From: an uncultured Clostridia bacterium
GTDB taxonomy: Bacteria > Bacillota > Clostridia > Peptostreptococcales > Anaerovoracaceae
Length of the DNA stretch: 64,000 bases
Assembly (NCBI GenBank): GCA_947302715.1
Contig: CAMYVY010000007.1
Coordinates: 1 to 64,000 of the forward strand
Direction: 5' to 3'
Shown: in pieces, positions 15,784 to 25,476 of the stretch
How positions within the stretch are numbered: the first letter of the stretch is position 1
Layout of the letters: every line of letters starts with the position of its first letter
Translations under genes and position numbers: made by a program
Notes under the pieces: model-generated
What the model was told of the DNA's origin: nothing
The model's input: the letters and a program-made list of their open reading frames with translations, nothing else
Database searches by the model: none

Positions 15784-18606
15784 TCATTTATTCCTGCGCC
15801 GCACAAATAATCTGTAGGCTGCGAATCCTATGGCAGATAGGATACTCACTATTCCACAAATCATAAGATATGGCGTTCTGTATATCAGTTGAATTTCATG
15901 GCTCCCCGGTTGGATATGAAGGGAGATGAATCCCACGTTACCCTTTAGGATTTCGCATTCCTCGCCGTCAACATAGGCCTTCCAACCATTTATCGCAGGA
16001 ATAGCTATGCACATAACTCTTTCACTTGGGGAATCGACAGTCCCTCTTATTTCATTTGCGCCTATCTCCGGATTCTCCAGTGTAACCTCTCCCAGTATCT
16101 CCTGCATCTCCCGGAATCTATCCGTCGGCTGGAAGAATATCCTCGCATCATCAAAGGTATAACGCCCCATGTACGGGAATTCCAGTATTATGGAGCTTCT
16201 GGGTTCCTTGGAATAATAAACGTTGGACAGGAAGTCGTGCCTTCCGGAATAATAATTATCCCTGCTGTTTCTTATGGATATCCAGGTAGTTCTTCCCCGG
16301 TCGCCTTTTATCTGAATAAGTGCAGAGTTTCTTTGGCCATTATAGCTTTCCGGAGGCTCATAATCCAAGCCATCAAAGACCAAGTAGAGGTCGCCGTCTG
16401 CTCTCTCGGGAAAGCTTATCTCCATGCTGGCGTCTTCCTTGGTGACCACAAACTCCGTATCTTTTACCTCTACGCCATCCGAAGATTTCACCTCCCAATT
16501 TAGCTCCTCATCACTAAACTCAAGGTTCTCCGTAGCAATCATCATATGCTCAAGTCCAGTAACTTCGACACCCGAGTCTTCAGCACCCGATTCTTCGTTG
16601 CCCGATGCACCGTCCCCTCCTATTACGATTCCCTGGAGCAGGGCCTGCTGTCTCTCGGTTACCGATAGGCTTTGGAATTGTGAATATGGAATGACCCTCT
16701 CCGAGGTGAAGCCCAGTGGCAGGAATAATTCGTTTTCATATAATTTAAACTTCTCTCTTTCACTTAGCAGGTTCCCTGAATAATTCGGTAGATATTTGGG
16801 ATTGTCAGTATTAACTACAAAATACTTTACTCCCATTATCGCCTCCAGGGGTGCCCTGGAATCCAGGTTAATATAGCTTTGTTCGGTGGGAGTATTAAGA
16901 TATAGGCTTCTAAAGAATCTATTTATTTCGGGATTTGCCGTGCTGAAATAATATGATGTTGAATATTTCTTTAGCTGCATGGCGGAGTTTCGCATGACAT
17001 TATCTTGATTGAATCTCACTCCGTCATACCTATAGAAGGAATCGTCCTCTATGTCATTTAGGATGTGCCCCGGAGCCTTTGATGTAAGGGCAGCATAGGA
17101 ACCACCTCTCTTCATATATAGATTTAGGGCATTGTTTCCTATGGGCATAAATCTAAAGAATGAATTTTGGAAAAGGCTTATCCCAAGAAGTATCAAAATC
17201 AACGCTTTTCCGGAGCTCTTGGGATTTATCAGGGCGAAGTAGATTCCCATTATGGCTGCTGCCAAAAATGCCAAAATCATCCCGGTCCTAAGTGCCATAC
17301 TATTAAAACCCGGATTAACAATATGAGGAATGAAGGTAAAGATTCCTGTAACTATTATGATTATCAGCCATTCGTATTTCTTTAACTCTCTGATTCTCGG
17401 TAAATATACGCTTACCACATAGGCTATAAATAAGCCCAAGCCCCACATCCATCTGTTTACAACATATGAGAAGCCATTGAACATATGGCCGAAGTAAGGC
17501 ACTGTCGCAAATAGTATCATCAAAAGAAGCCAGGCAAAGGTATATTTACCTTCCTTTGTTTCTCTGAACTTAAGCACCAATATGATTACCGATATCAGGG
17601 CGATTACCGTATAACCCATGAATATGCCGCCTGAAATAAAGTATCCCAGATTGGATCCGTAATACTGTAAGTTATACAGAATGGGTATGCTGGTATCTTG
17701 GGCTGCACGGGAAGAGGTTATAATTCCAATCACCGACGGTCCCAGTAGTACCGCTGCTATTAGTCCTCCCCAAATTCCATACAGCAAGAATCTTCCGACG
17801 GTCGATAAAAGCTGCCTTAGAAAGTTCTCTTCTCTATTTAATTCCATCAAAAATCTAAAGAGCACGTATAGCACTGTAAAGATGAATATCATGTAGAAGA
17901 AATAGAAATTGGAGATGGCCGCTATGGCAATGGCCAGAACGAAAATCGTTGGACTTTCCTTCTTTAGAACCTTCTCTGCTCCAATCAAAATTATGGGCAT
18001 ATACACCATGGGGTTGGTAAAATAGGGATGCAGCAGCCCCAAGTATAGAACGTATGAGGAAAATACATAAATCAATGAGCCTATTACGGGATAAAGAATG
18101 CTATCCCTGGACTTTTCCTGAGGATTGAAGATGTTGTCCCGGGATTTGCCGTTTTTGATATACCAGTAGTAAATCAAAAAAGATACCCCTGCAAGGTATT
18201 GCCTAAGAACAATCATTAGGGAATAGCCTATCTCGGAGTATTTTACCGGAAAGAAAACAGAAGCAAAGGAAAACGGATCTCCTATTACGTAATAGCTTAG
18301 TGTCTGAATAATATCCTGTCCATAGCCGATGCTCAGATCAAACATGGGGATAGTCAAGGAATGATTTGTAATCAGTCCTTTGATTATCCCTCTTAGATAT
18401 TTTCCGTAGTAGACGAAGGAATTATAGTGCTGGACGATTCCGTCCCCTCCGCCGTTTGCATCCTTGAACACAAAGGATTTACCCTCTAAGATGAAGGGAA
18501 GATAAATCAAAAATGCGAATACGATGAACAGAAAAGTGTAAAGCAAATAAGAGTCCCTTGAAGTTCCTCCTCTTTGCTCATTTTGTCTTCTCGAAATGCG
18601 ACTCAA
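15784..18606 (-). CDS. YfhO family multi-pass membrane protein
   Basis: This 940-residue protein fits the YfhO family (PF09586), which includes glycosyltransferases of GT-C type that add sugars to lipoteichoic or wall polymers outside the membrane. About a dozen helices fill residues 20-490, with an early acidic loop containing FKDANGGGDGIVQHYN. A large extracellular region follows, then a last helix near 915 and a basic tail. The start appears to be a TTG at 18606 (MSRISRRQ) with GGA upstream; no earlier ATG fits. It lies 43 bases after tarJ. Together with GtrA- and GtrB-like proteins in the same run it probably decorates the polymer. The sugar is unknown. Confidence 0.88.
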   Translation of the reverse strand: MSRISRRQNEQRGGTSRDSYLLYTFLFIVFAFLIYLPFILEGKSFVFKDANGGGDGIVQHYNSFVYYGKYLRGIIKGLITNHSLTIPMFDLSIGYGQDIIQTLSYYVIGDPFSFASVFFPVKYSEIGYSLMIVLRQYLAGVSFLIYYWYIKNGKSRDNIFNPQEKSRDSILYPVIGSLIYVFSSYVLYLGLLHPYFTNPMVYMPIILIGAEKVLKKESPTIFVLAIAIAAISNFYFFYMIFIFTVLYVLFRFLMELNREENFLRQLLSTVGRFLLYGIWGGLIAAVLLGPSVIGIITSSRAAQDTSIPILYNLQYYGSNLGYFISGGIFMGYTVIALISVIILVLKFRETKEGKYTFAWLLLMILFATVPYFGHMFNGFSYVVNRWMWGLGLFIAYVVSVYLPRIRELKKYEWLIIIIVTGIFTFIPHIVNPGFNSMALRTGMILAFLAAAIMGIYFALINPKSSGKALILILLGISLFQNSFFRFMPIGNNALNLYMKRGGSYAALTSKAPGHILNDIEDDSFYRYDGVRFNQDNVMRNSAMQLKKYSTSYYFSTANPEINRFFRSLYLNTPTEQSYINLDSRAPLEAIMGVKYFVVNTDNPKYLPNYSGNLLSEREKFKLYENELFLPLGFTSERVIPYSQFQSLSVTERQQALLQGIVIGGDGASGNEESGAEDSGVEVTGLEHMMIATENLEFSDEELNWEVKSSDGVEVKDTEFVVTKEDASMEISFPERADGDLYLVFDGLDYEPPESYNGQRNSALIQIKGDRGRTTWISIRNSRDNYYSGRHDFLSNVYYSKEPRSSIILEFPYMGRYTFDDARIFFQPTDRFREMQEILGEVTLENPEIGANEIRGTVDSPSERVMCIAIPAINGWKAYVDGEECEILKGNVGFISLHIQPGSHEIQLIYRTPYLMICGIVSILSAIGFAAYRLFVRRRNK

Positions 18607-18649
18607 TTCTCTGTTCCAACTTTCAATCTTATTTCAATCTTATAAAACG

Positions 18650-19684
18650 CTATTTCAAATTCCATTTGAGAACGGTCTTGGCGCTCGGATTGTTTATGTC
18701 TTCTTCGAAGGCCTTATGGATGTCATCCACAGAATTAATCTCTATGGTTTTTCCGACTACTCTCTTTAATGCCTTGGGTACTTCGGAATGCTTGGTATAT
18801 AGCTTGATCGTATCCTCGAAGTCCTTTACGGTTGAACGGCTGGAGCCATAGAGCCTCAGCCCTTTTTCGAGTACCATTCTCGTATGAAGCGGAACGAGTT
18901 CCTCCGATACTCCTGTTAATGCTATGGTTCCTTCCGGACGAATCACCTCGTCGATTATCTGATTTACTGCGGTTCCCGAGTGCTTTCCTCCCACGCATTC
19001 GAATGCATGATCCACATAGACATTTTCGGGAATGCTGGCGACGTTATACACCTTGTCAGCAAATTCAATTTCCTTTAGTTTTTCATCCACTACGCCGAAT
19101 ACATAGATCTTTGATTTTGGAAATCTGTATTTTAGGAACAGTGCAGTGATGTAGCCCATATTCCCTTCACCCCAGATTCCCAAGATGTCGCGTCTTTTGT
19201 CGGCTATCTTATCAAAGCGACTGATGATGTGATAGTCAACTGTGCAGATTTCAAGGAAGGCAAGAATCTCGTTGTCTATCCCCTTGGGGAGCCTGACCAA
19301 TAGATCGCGCCTCATGTCCACGTAGCTCTGCATGTAGCCATCGTAACCACTGGCTCTGAATCTTGACGAGCGAAGGTAATTACCTCCGATGATTTCATCC
19401 TCTTCCATCGGAGTGTTAGGAACCATAACAACCTTTTCGCCTTTTTTGAATTCACCCTTCGGGTCTTTGACAACCTCACCGATGGATTCATGAATGAGAG
19501 CCATCGGAAGTTTCTTTTTCAAGGCTTCCGGGTCGCGCTGTCCTTGATAATATCTCTGGTCCGCGTGACAAATCGACATATACGTTGGGCGAACTATAAC
19601 TCGCTCCTCGTTTCTGTCATCAATCTCACTTTCTACCACCTCTATTTTTTTCGGTTTGACGAGTCTATAAATATTGTTCTTCAT
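18650..19684 (-). CDS. tarJ: Ribitol-5-phosphate / ribulose-5-phosphate dehydrogenase
   Basis: This is a zinc-type medium-chain dehydrogenase of 344 residues. TarJ-type enzymes reduce ribulose-5-phosphate to ribitol-5-phosphate with NADPH. The catalytic zinc region MSICHADQRYYQG, a GxGxxG-like nucleotide segment (GIWGEGNMG) and the HAFECVGGKHSGTAVNQ stretch are visible. It directly follows tarI (12-base gap), the normal TarI-TarJ pairing, which is the main reason to prefer TarJ over a general alcohol dehydrogenase. AGGGGATAAGGT precedes the ATG. The product would feed TarI to give CDP-ribitol. Confidence 0.9.
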   Translation of the reverse strand: MKNNIYRLVKPKKIEVVESEIDDRNEERVIVRPTYMSICHADQRYYQGQRDPEALKKKLPMALIHESIGEVVKDPKGEFKKGEKVVMVPNTPMEEDEIIGGNYLRSSRFRASGYDGYMQSYVDMRRDLLVRLPKGIDNEILAFLEICTVDYHIISRFDKIADKRRDILGIWGEGNMGYITALFLKYRFPKSKIYVFGVVDEKLKEIEFADKVYNVASIPENVYVDHAFECVGGKHSGTAVNQIIDEVIRPEGTIALTGVSEELVPLHTRMVLEKGLRLYGSSRSTVKDFEDTIKLYTKHSEVPKALKRVVGKTIEINSVDDIHKAFEEDINNPSAKTVLKWNLK

Positions 19685-19696
19685 TTTAAATTTACC

Positions 19697-20404
19697 TTAT
19701 CCCCTCCTGTGGCCAAGGATTGAATTCGCAATATCCAAATCCGATGGATGCGTAATCTTTATATTGGAATTTGCTCCTTCAACCAAGGCTACCTTTTCAC
19801 CCTTTATCACGAATACCTTTGCTGCATCCGTAAGGATTCCCTTTTCTTCATCGGTCAAGGAATTGTAAAGTTCCTCGAATTTGGTTATCCTGAATGACTG
19901 CGGAGTCTGTCCCTGATAGAGGTTCGCGCGGTTCGGAACGTCTGTAATATACTCGTGATTCGTGCTTTCAACAATCGTGTCTGTCGCCGCAACCACGGTA
20001 TCGCAGGCAGTATACTCAGCCAGCGCTTCTATATTTCTATCTATAATTTCTGCTGTAACAAACGGTCTTACGGCATCGTGAGAAACTATTATGGTTTCAT
20101 CATCAAAGGGCAGATTCTCCTTGATGTATTTAATACCGTTCATAATGGTGTCGTTTCTAAGTTCACCTCCGGCAACAACGACTATCTTTTCCTGTTCACC
20201 AAAGTCCTGCATGAATAGGTCCTTTGTATACTCAATCCAATCCTCCGGAACGAGGATCAAGACCTTGTCCATCTTTGGATGCTCCAAGAAGACCGAAACC
20301 GTATATGAGATAATTGCCTTATGCCTTACTTTAAGAAATTGTTTCGGGATATCGCTTCCCATTCTGCGACCAAAACCACCGGCTACTATAAGTCCGTAAA
20401 TCAT
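19697..20404 (-). CDS. tarI: Ribitol-5-phosphate cytidylyltransferase
   Basis: This nucleotidyltransferase of the IspD/TarI family would join CTP and ribitol-5-phosphate to give CDP-ribitol. The product has about 235 residues. It starts with the family signature LIVAGGFGRRMGSDIPKQF and has VSHDAVRPFV, a TPQSFR block and an NIKITHPSDLDIA C-terminus. I choose the ATG at 20404 (MIYGL) because GGAGG lies five bases upstream; an in-frame GTG at 20416 overlaps that ribosome site. IspD has the same fold, but the adjacent tarJ favours TarI. It follows a TagF-like gene by 12 bases. Confidence 0.92.
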   Translation of the reverse strand: MIYGLIVAGGFGRRMGSDIPKQFLKVRHKAIISYTVSVFLEHPKMDKVLILVPEDWIEYTKDLFMQDFGEQEKIVVVAGGELRNDTIMNGIKYIKENLPFDDETIIVSHDAVRPFVTAEIIDRNIEALAEYTACDTVVAATDTIVESTNHEYITDVPNRANLYQGQTPQSFRITKFEELYNSLTDEEKGILTDAAKVFVIKGEKVALVEGANSNIKITHPSDLDIANSILGHRRG

Positions 20405-20416
20405 TTCATCCTCCAC

Positions 20417-21676
20417 TTACATTAAACTAATTATTACTTTTGCTAAAGCTCTTGTATTTGATACATCATCAGACGTCTTGATGTATCTTTTAGCGAATGC
20501 ATCCACCTTTTCAAGGTGTCTTGTCATTTCGTTTGAATCTTTCTCAATCAGATAAATGTCCTCTGCAATTTCCTCCGATGTCCTTCTCGGCTTTACCGGC
20601 ATCTCAGCCTCGTAATCGAGGTAGAAACCTCTGGAATTTTTATACAAATCCAGGTCGTAGGCATAGAGAAAAATCGGTTTTTTTGCCAATGCAGCCTCGT
20701 AAACCACTGCTGAATAATCGGTTACAAAGCAGTCACAAACGGCTAAAAGTTCAAATGTACTGTACTTATTCAGAATCCTATGTCTTGACACCCCTTCTGA
20801 AGTCCCATTTTCATCTGTCATGACATCACCATAGTTATCAAGACACGAATAATGATCTCCTTTTACGGGATGCGGAGAAATAATTACAGCAAATTCTCTT
20901 CCATCAAAACCCGACTTGGCACCATTTTTCGCTTCAATGGAGTCTATTAACTCCTTTGCTTTTTCTACCTCAAGTTCCCTGCTATCCTGTATCCTAAGCG
21001 TAGGCGCATAGAGAACTACCTTTTTTCCCTTAAGCCAAGGGTACGCTTCCAATATTTCTACCCTTTTTTTCTCCATATAATCCAAATCCGTAAGGAGGTC
21101 CGTCCTTGGGAGCGCTCCGATTATAAATTTGGAATCGGAATCCGGACTGGTATATCCGAAGGCTTCCTTAAATGCCTCCTTGCTCTCCGGGCTGCTTGCC
21201 AATATTATGTCGTAGTTTCCATGCATGTTCATGGCGTCGGCAAGTTCCTTGGATCTCCCCTCTTCCCTGCCAACGATGCTTTTGCTGAATTTCTTAAGTG
21301 CGCCCATGGCATGCCATATCTGAATGACCTTTAAGGAATCCTCTCTTCCCGTTCCGTGGTTCAGAATCGAGACGGGCGCAGAATAACTGTCCAGCACTGC
21401 AACTCTTGATGTTGCAAGGGCGTGGAGCTGAGGTCCGATTATATTTATCGCATAGGCAACCTTGCTGGCTATTCCGGACTTCATGGTCCTGCAGAGAAAG
21501 ACGGTTTGTATTTCCGGGTCCATCCTCTTAAGCTCTTCATCAAGAAGAACGAAGTCCACAGGCCTTTCCTCCTGACGGCTTAAGAAAACCACCTTCTTGG
21601 GATTCCTCTTCGCAAGCTTATTGATGGCATATATTCCGCCAAGGAGCGCTGTTCCGATGCCAAGGATGGTCTTCAT
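20417..21676 (-). CDS. CDP-polyol glycerophosphotransferase (TagF/TarF/TarL type), second
   Basis: This 419-residue transferase (PF04464) is predicted to add glycerol-phosphate or ribitol-phosphate units from a CDP-activated polyol to a lipid-linked polymer at the inner membrane face. Motifs present are IWHAMGALKKFS, YAPTLR, ISPHPVKGDHY and VTDYSAVVYEAAL. An N-terminal hydrophobic segment (ILGIGTALLGGIYAI) may touch the membrane. Its start overlaps the end of the preceding TagF-like gene by four bases, so the two are translationally coupled. With tarI and tarJ just downstream, a ribitol-phosphate substrate is plausible but not proven. Confidence 0.88.
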   Translation of the reverse strand: MKTILGIGTALLGGIYAINKLAKRNPKKVVFLSRQEERPVDFVLLDEELKRMDPEIQTVFLCRTMKSGIASKVAYAINIIGPQLHALATSRVAVLDSYSAPVSILNHGTGREDSLKVIQIWHAMGALKKFSKSIVGREEGRSKELADAMNMHGNYDIILASSPESKEAFKEAFGYTSPDSDSKFIIGALPRTDLLTDLDYMEKKRVEILEAYPWLKGKKVVLYAPTLRIQDSRELEVEKAKELIDSIEAKNGAKSGFDGREFAVIISPHPVKGDHYSCLDNYGDVMTDENGTSEGVSRHRILNKYSTFELLAVCDCFVTDYSAVVYEAALAKKPIFLYAYDLDLYKNSRGFYLDYEAEMPVKPRRTSEEIAEDIYLIEKDSNEMTRHLEKVDAFAKRYIKTSDDVSNTRALAKVIISLM

Positions 21677-22890
21677 TTGGACTCCTCCGGCTTCGGCTCC
21701 TCAGACTTTGCTTCGTGTTCCTTTATGTATTCGCCGAAAATATATTCAACGGTTTTTTCAGTTGCATGTCCGTCGCAGGCTTCCATAAACTTGCGTCTGA
21801 ATTCGCTTCTTTTTTCCTCACACAAATCTTCCGCCCTTACAGCAGTAATGAGTTCATCTATGCTTCTCGCGACCCTGCCATAGCAATAGTCCTCGAAGTC
21901 ATAGTAAAGTCCGCGGCCGCCTTGATAATCCTCCAAATCGTATGCATAGTATACAACGGGTTTGTTCACCAAGAGATAATCAAAGATAACCGAAGAATAA
22001 TCCGTAATCAAAACATCCGTAACGAGAAGCAGGTCGTTTATATCTCTTGCCTTAGAGAGGTCCATAAAGAAGTCACCAAACTCCTCGACATGATACATTT
22101 CCTTTTCTTCTCTCCTTAGGTTGTTGTACGTGGCCGGATGCCATTTAAAAACAAAGACGTATTCGTCGGATAAATTCTTATAGAGGAATTCCGGGTCAAT
22201 CATTTCGAAGTCATATGCAGCGTCATGCGCCCTCCTTCCGCGATAGGTCGGAGCAAACATTATGACCTTCTTTTCTTTTAGGATTGGATACTCCTCGTAA
22301 ATCTGCGCCTTGGTCTTCTCTACATAGTCCTTGTCAAAGAAGATGTCGGTCCTCGGAACTCCGGTTGCGTGCACCTTGTCGATGGAAATATCAAAGGCCT
22401 CAGCGTAGTTCTTTCTAATGAAGTCGCTGCTGGTTATTGCCTTCGCATATTTTCTGTAGCCAGGGTGGATTCTTATATGCTCGGAATTTCCTTCTCTGCT
22501 AAATCCAAATTTTTTATAGGCGCCGGCGGCATGCCAAAGCTGGCATATTTCCTGTCCGGGTCTGACCTTTTGGAAGCTGGTGTATTTATAATAGTCTTCC
22601 AAAATAATGTATCTCGATGTGCTCATGTCGCGGATTACGCTCATGATATCAGAGAATGTTCTCTTGTCTCTTCTATCTGCCCTGAAATGATAAACGGGCT
22701 TTAGTCCCTCGGGAAGCGCGTTCCTCACGAACTCCATGTTTCCGCCCATCTCTTTTCTGTCGTCTGAAGCGAAGAGAACCTTGTTCGTATCAATAGGCAA
22801 AAACGCCGAATAGACTCTGTTTGCTATAAAAAAGAGTCCCGGTTTAATAAGTGAATTTATGCCTTTCTTTATCTTTCTCTTTAACTTCAT
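21673..22890 (-). CDS. CDP-polyol glycerophosphotransferase (TagB/TagF type), first
   Basis: This is a 405-residue member of the same transferase family with all key motifs: LWHAAGAYKKFGFS, FAPTYRG, FKWHPATYN, ITDYSSVIFDYLL and the closing EACDGHATEKTV. The N-terminus is basic with a short amphipathic stretch. The C-terminus is a Glu/Lys/Pro-rich tail (about 20 residues) lying in the region that overlaps the next gene. It follows tagH by 14 bases. Having two similar transferases side by side fits a primase plus polymerase split as in other teichoic acid loci, though which is which cannot be told from sequence. Confidence 0.9.
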   Translation of the reverse strand: MKLKRKIKKGINSLIKPGLFFIANRVYSAFLPIDTNKVLFASDDRKEMGGNMEFVRNALPEGLKPVYHFRADRRDKRTFSDIMSVIRDMSTSRYIILEDYYKYTSFQKVRPGQEICQLWHAAGAYKKFGFSREGNSEHIRIHPGYRKYAKAITSSDFIRKNYAEAFDISIDKVHATGVPRTDIFFDKDYVEKTKAQIYEEYPILKEKKVIMFAPTYRGRRAHDAAYDFEMIDPEFLYKNLSDEYVFVFKWHPATYNNLRREEKEMYHVEEFGDFFMDLSKARDINDLLLVTDVLITDYSSVIFDYLLVNKPVVYYAYDLEDYQGGRGLYYDFEDYCYGRVARSIDELITAVRAEDLCEEKRSEFRRKFMEACDGHATEKTVEYIFGEYIKEHEAKSEEPKPEESK

Positions 22891-22904
22891 TTTTGCGCGT
22901 CCTT

Positions 22905-23651
22905 CTAGCCTTCGATTATTTTTTCATATTCCTGCGATACCGGACCAACGTCACCAAAACTGATAAGCTGACCTTCCTTTAGAATCATCGCCTTATCGCA
23001 GATGCTCTTAACCTGATCGATTGAGTGAGAAACAAAGAGCACCGTAACCCCCTTGTCAAACATATCGATTACCCTCTTCTCGCTCTTCTTTCTGAACTTG
23101 GCATCACCAACAGAAAGCACTTCGTCCAAAATCAGGATATCCGGTTCCACTGCCGTGCAAATCGAAAAACCAAGTCTCGACTTCATACCGGAGGAATAGT
23201 TTTTAAGAGGAACATCGATGAATTTCCCAAGCTCCGAAAACTCCACTATTTCATCGAACTTGCTTTCTATGAAATCCCTCTTGTATCCCAGGACCGCGCC
23301 ATAGAGATATATATTTTCCCTTGCGGTATACTGCATGTCGAAGCCGGCACCGAGTTCAAGCAGAGGTGCTAGCACACCCTTCTTGGTGACCTTGCCTTCC
23401 GTTGGTCGATACACTCCCGCGATTATTTTAAGAAGCGTACTCTTACCCGCTCCGTTAAGTCCCAGGATTCCTAACCTGTCGCCCTTCTTAAGTTCGAAGT
23501 TGATATTTTTTAAGGCCCAAAATTCGTCATAATGAACCTGACCCTTGATAAGCTTGATGACATATTCCTTCATGTTGTCAAGCTTTTCAGAACTCAGGTT
23601 GAACTTCATGCTCACATTATCTACTTTTACGCTCGTTTTTTTCTCAGCCAT
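22905..23651 (-). CDS. tagH: Polymer exporter ATP-binding protein (TagH type)
   Basis: This is the ATPase of an ABC-2 type exporter for lipid-linked wall polymers. It shows Walker A GLNGAGKST, the Q-loop region, signature NYSSGMKSRL, Walker B DILILDEVLSVGD and an H-loop FVSHS. At about 248 residues it lacks the C-terminal extension of Bacillus TagH. The ATG at 23651 (MAEKKTSVKV) is chosen because AGAGAGA precedes it and it starts just after the tagG stop; a longer frame to 23681 would overlap tagG by 23 bases. It pairs with the permease immediately upstream. Confidence 0.92.
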   Translation of the reverse strand: MAEKKTSVKVDNVSMKFNLSSEKLDNMKEYVIKLIKGQVHYDEFWALKNINFELKKGDRLGILGLNGAGKSTLLKIIAGVYRPTEGKVTKKGVLAPLLELGAGFDMQYTARENIYLYGAVLGYKRDFIESKFDEIVEFSELGKFIDVPLKNYSSGMKSRLGFSICTAVEPDILILDEVLSVGDAKFRKKSEKRVIDMFDKGVTVLFVSHSIDQVKSICDKAMILKEGQLISFGDVGPVSQEYEKIIEG

Positions 23652-23658
23652 TTTCTCT

Positions 23659-24435
23659 CTATAATTGCAAGATGAAATCATCTTGTTTCTTCTTGAATAC
23701 CCAAGTTCCCAGTACTATCGCAACTACGCAGAAGCAGAACGAATACGCGTAATTCCACGTATCCGACATATAGCCGATAACTCCGCCTCTAAAAATATCT
23801 ATAATGCAGTAGAGCGGATTGTACCTTAGTACCCAGGCGAATCCGCTCGATAATATTCTTTCAGGATAATAAAAGATTGCGCTCATATACATTATCAGCA
23901 TCAAGATTACATTCCAAAGATATTCCATGTCTCTAAAAAATACATTCAGAGTCGATAGGAACATCCCCACTCCTATCGTAAGAAGTAGCACCAGGATAAG
24001 TGCCGGTATACATTGCCAAATCAAAATCGTCGGCACCGTCCTCGTATAGATTGCAACCAGAATGAGTACCAAGAGCGATATTAGGAAAATCAAATAATTA
24101 AATATGACATCCGAAAGCGGATAAAGATATTTCGGCACATAGACCTTCTTGATCATGGACGAATTCTTTCGAATTGCTATCGACGCCGCCTTTGTTCCGG
24201 CTGAAAAGAAGGAATAGATAAGCCTTCCGCAGATTATGTAGAGCGGAAATGTCGGATTGGTATTCCCGAAGAGCGTACCAAAAACAATTACCAAGACAAT
24301 GGTCGTAAGTATCGGTTCGATAAGCGACCATACGATTCCAAGGTATGACCTTCTGTATTTGAGCTTAATCCCCTTCTTCACCAATTCTTCCAGAAGGAAG
24401 CGATATCTGAAGAACCCCTTAATATATGCTACCAC
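23659..24435 (-). CDS. tagG: Polymer exporter permease (TagG type)
   Basis: This 258-residue integral membrane protein of the ABC-2 transporter family has six predicted helices. It has the family-typical N-terminus (LVKKGIKLKYRRSYLGIVWSL.EP) and a C-terminal stretch YNPLYCIIDIFRGGVIG. With TagH it would move the finished lipid-linked polymer to the outer face. Its start overlaps the end of the GtrB-like gene by seven bases. The ORF ends LQL followed by TAG, and tagH starts eight bases later. Confidence 0.92.
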   Translation of the reverse strand: MVAYIKGFFRYRFLLEELVKKGIKLKYRRSYLGIVWSLIEPILTTIVLVIVFGTLFGNTNPTFPLYIICGRLIYSFFSAGTKAASIAIRKNSSMIKKVYVPKYLYPLSDVIFNYLIFLISLLVLILVAIYTRTVPTILIWQCIPALILVLLLTIGVGMFLSTLNVFFRDMEYLWNVILMLIMYMSAIFYYPERILSSGFAWVLRYNPLYCIIDIFRGGVIGYMSDTWNYAYSFCFCVVAIVLGTWVFKKKQDDFILQL

Positions 24436-25436
24436 TTATATTCTCCCTCGTCCGAATTCTCATCTTCCTGGTCGTCACTGCTTGCAGGCTTGGGCTCAAC
24501 GAAGTCCTTTACTATATATATAGGTCTGTGCTTGGTTTCCACAAAAATTCGGGATATGTATTCGCCCATTATTCCAAGCAACACCATCTGTATTCCACCA
24601 ACTATCAGAATCAGGCAGACAACCGTTGCATAGCCCGGCACATCGCGACCAAACGCGATGACTTTGATGATGTTGTACAGCAAAAATACCAAAGCCGCAA
24701 CAGAGGTTATTCCTCCAACCCAAGTAGATATCCGTAATGGCGTTGTACTGAATCCCATAATGCCGTCAACCGCATATGAAAACAGTTTACGAAATGTCCA
24801 GGTCGTTTCTCCTGTAAGCCTTTCGGCGACCTTATACGGCATGTAATGAGTGTTATACCCCACCCATGAAAAAATGCCCTTGGAGAAGCGATGATATTCC
24901 CCCAATTGAAGGACCGCGTTCACCATTTCTCCCCTCATCATTCTGAAGTCGGATGCATCTTCCACAAATTTGGTTTCGCTCGCGCTATCCATCATTTTGT
25001 AGAAGCATTTCTTCATGAATTTCATGACCGAATTTTCCTGTCTGTCCTCCTGATAACAGGCCACACAGTCGTATTCCGGATTTGAGTCGAGGAAATCCGC
25101 CATCGTTACAACATATTCCGGATCCTGCTGAAGGTCCGCATCTATTATTACGGTATACGTGTTTCTCAAGCTTGCGGAGGTCTTTAAGCCGGCGAGAATC
25201 CCGGCCTCTTTTCCGAAATTCCTTGAGAAACTGATTCCGTATACTCTTCCGGTACTTCCGTCTTCCTCAGATAATCTACGAATTACATCAAAGGTGCCGT
25301 CGGAGCTTCCGTCATCGATAAAAACAAAATCGAAGATGTGGTTGCTTTTCTCCTCAACTTCCTTCGCCCTTCTGTAGAAAGGTTCTATGTTTCCCTTTTC
25401 ATTAAATGCCGGGACCACAAGTGTAATCCTGCTCAT
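24429..25436 (-). CDS. GtrB-like polyprenyl-phosphate glycosyltransferase
   Basis: This family 2 glycosyltransferase would load a sugar from a nucleotide donor onto undecaprenyl phosphate, like bactoprenol glucosyltransferase GtrB. The GT-A domain spans about 1-215 with TLVVPAFNEKGNI, FIDDGSSDGT, SFSRNFGKEAG and the metal-binding IDADLQQDPE. Two helices follow (about 228-250 and 262-290), typical of GtrB, then ETKHRPIYIV and an acidic tail. ATG at 25436 follows AAGGTGG; a GTG three codons earlier is also possible. It works logically with the GtrA- and YfhO-like proteins encoded 9-15 kb downstream in the same direction. Confidence 0.9.
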   Translation of the reverse strand: MSRITLVVPAFNEKGNIEPFYRRAKEVEEKSNHIFDFVFIDDGSSDGTFDVIRRLSEEDGSTGRVYGISFSRNFGKEAGILAGLKTSASLRNTYTVIIDADLQQDPEYVVTMADFLDSNPEYDCVACYQEDRQENSVMKFMKKCFYKMMDSASETKFVEDASDFRMMRGEMVNAVLQLGEYHRFSKGIFSWVGYNTHYMPYKVAERLTGETTWTFRKLFSYAVDGIMGFSTTPLRISTWVGGITSVAALVFLLYNIIKVIAFGRDVPGYATVVCLILIVGGIQMVLLGIMGEYISRIFVETKHRPIYIVKDFVEPKPASSDDQEDENSDEGEYKW

Positions 25437-25476
25437 ATTCTCCACCTTATCCCTTTTCTTACCCTTTTCTTACCCC

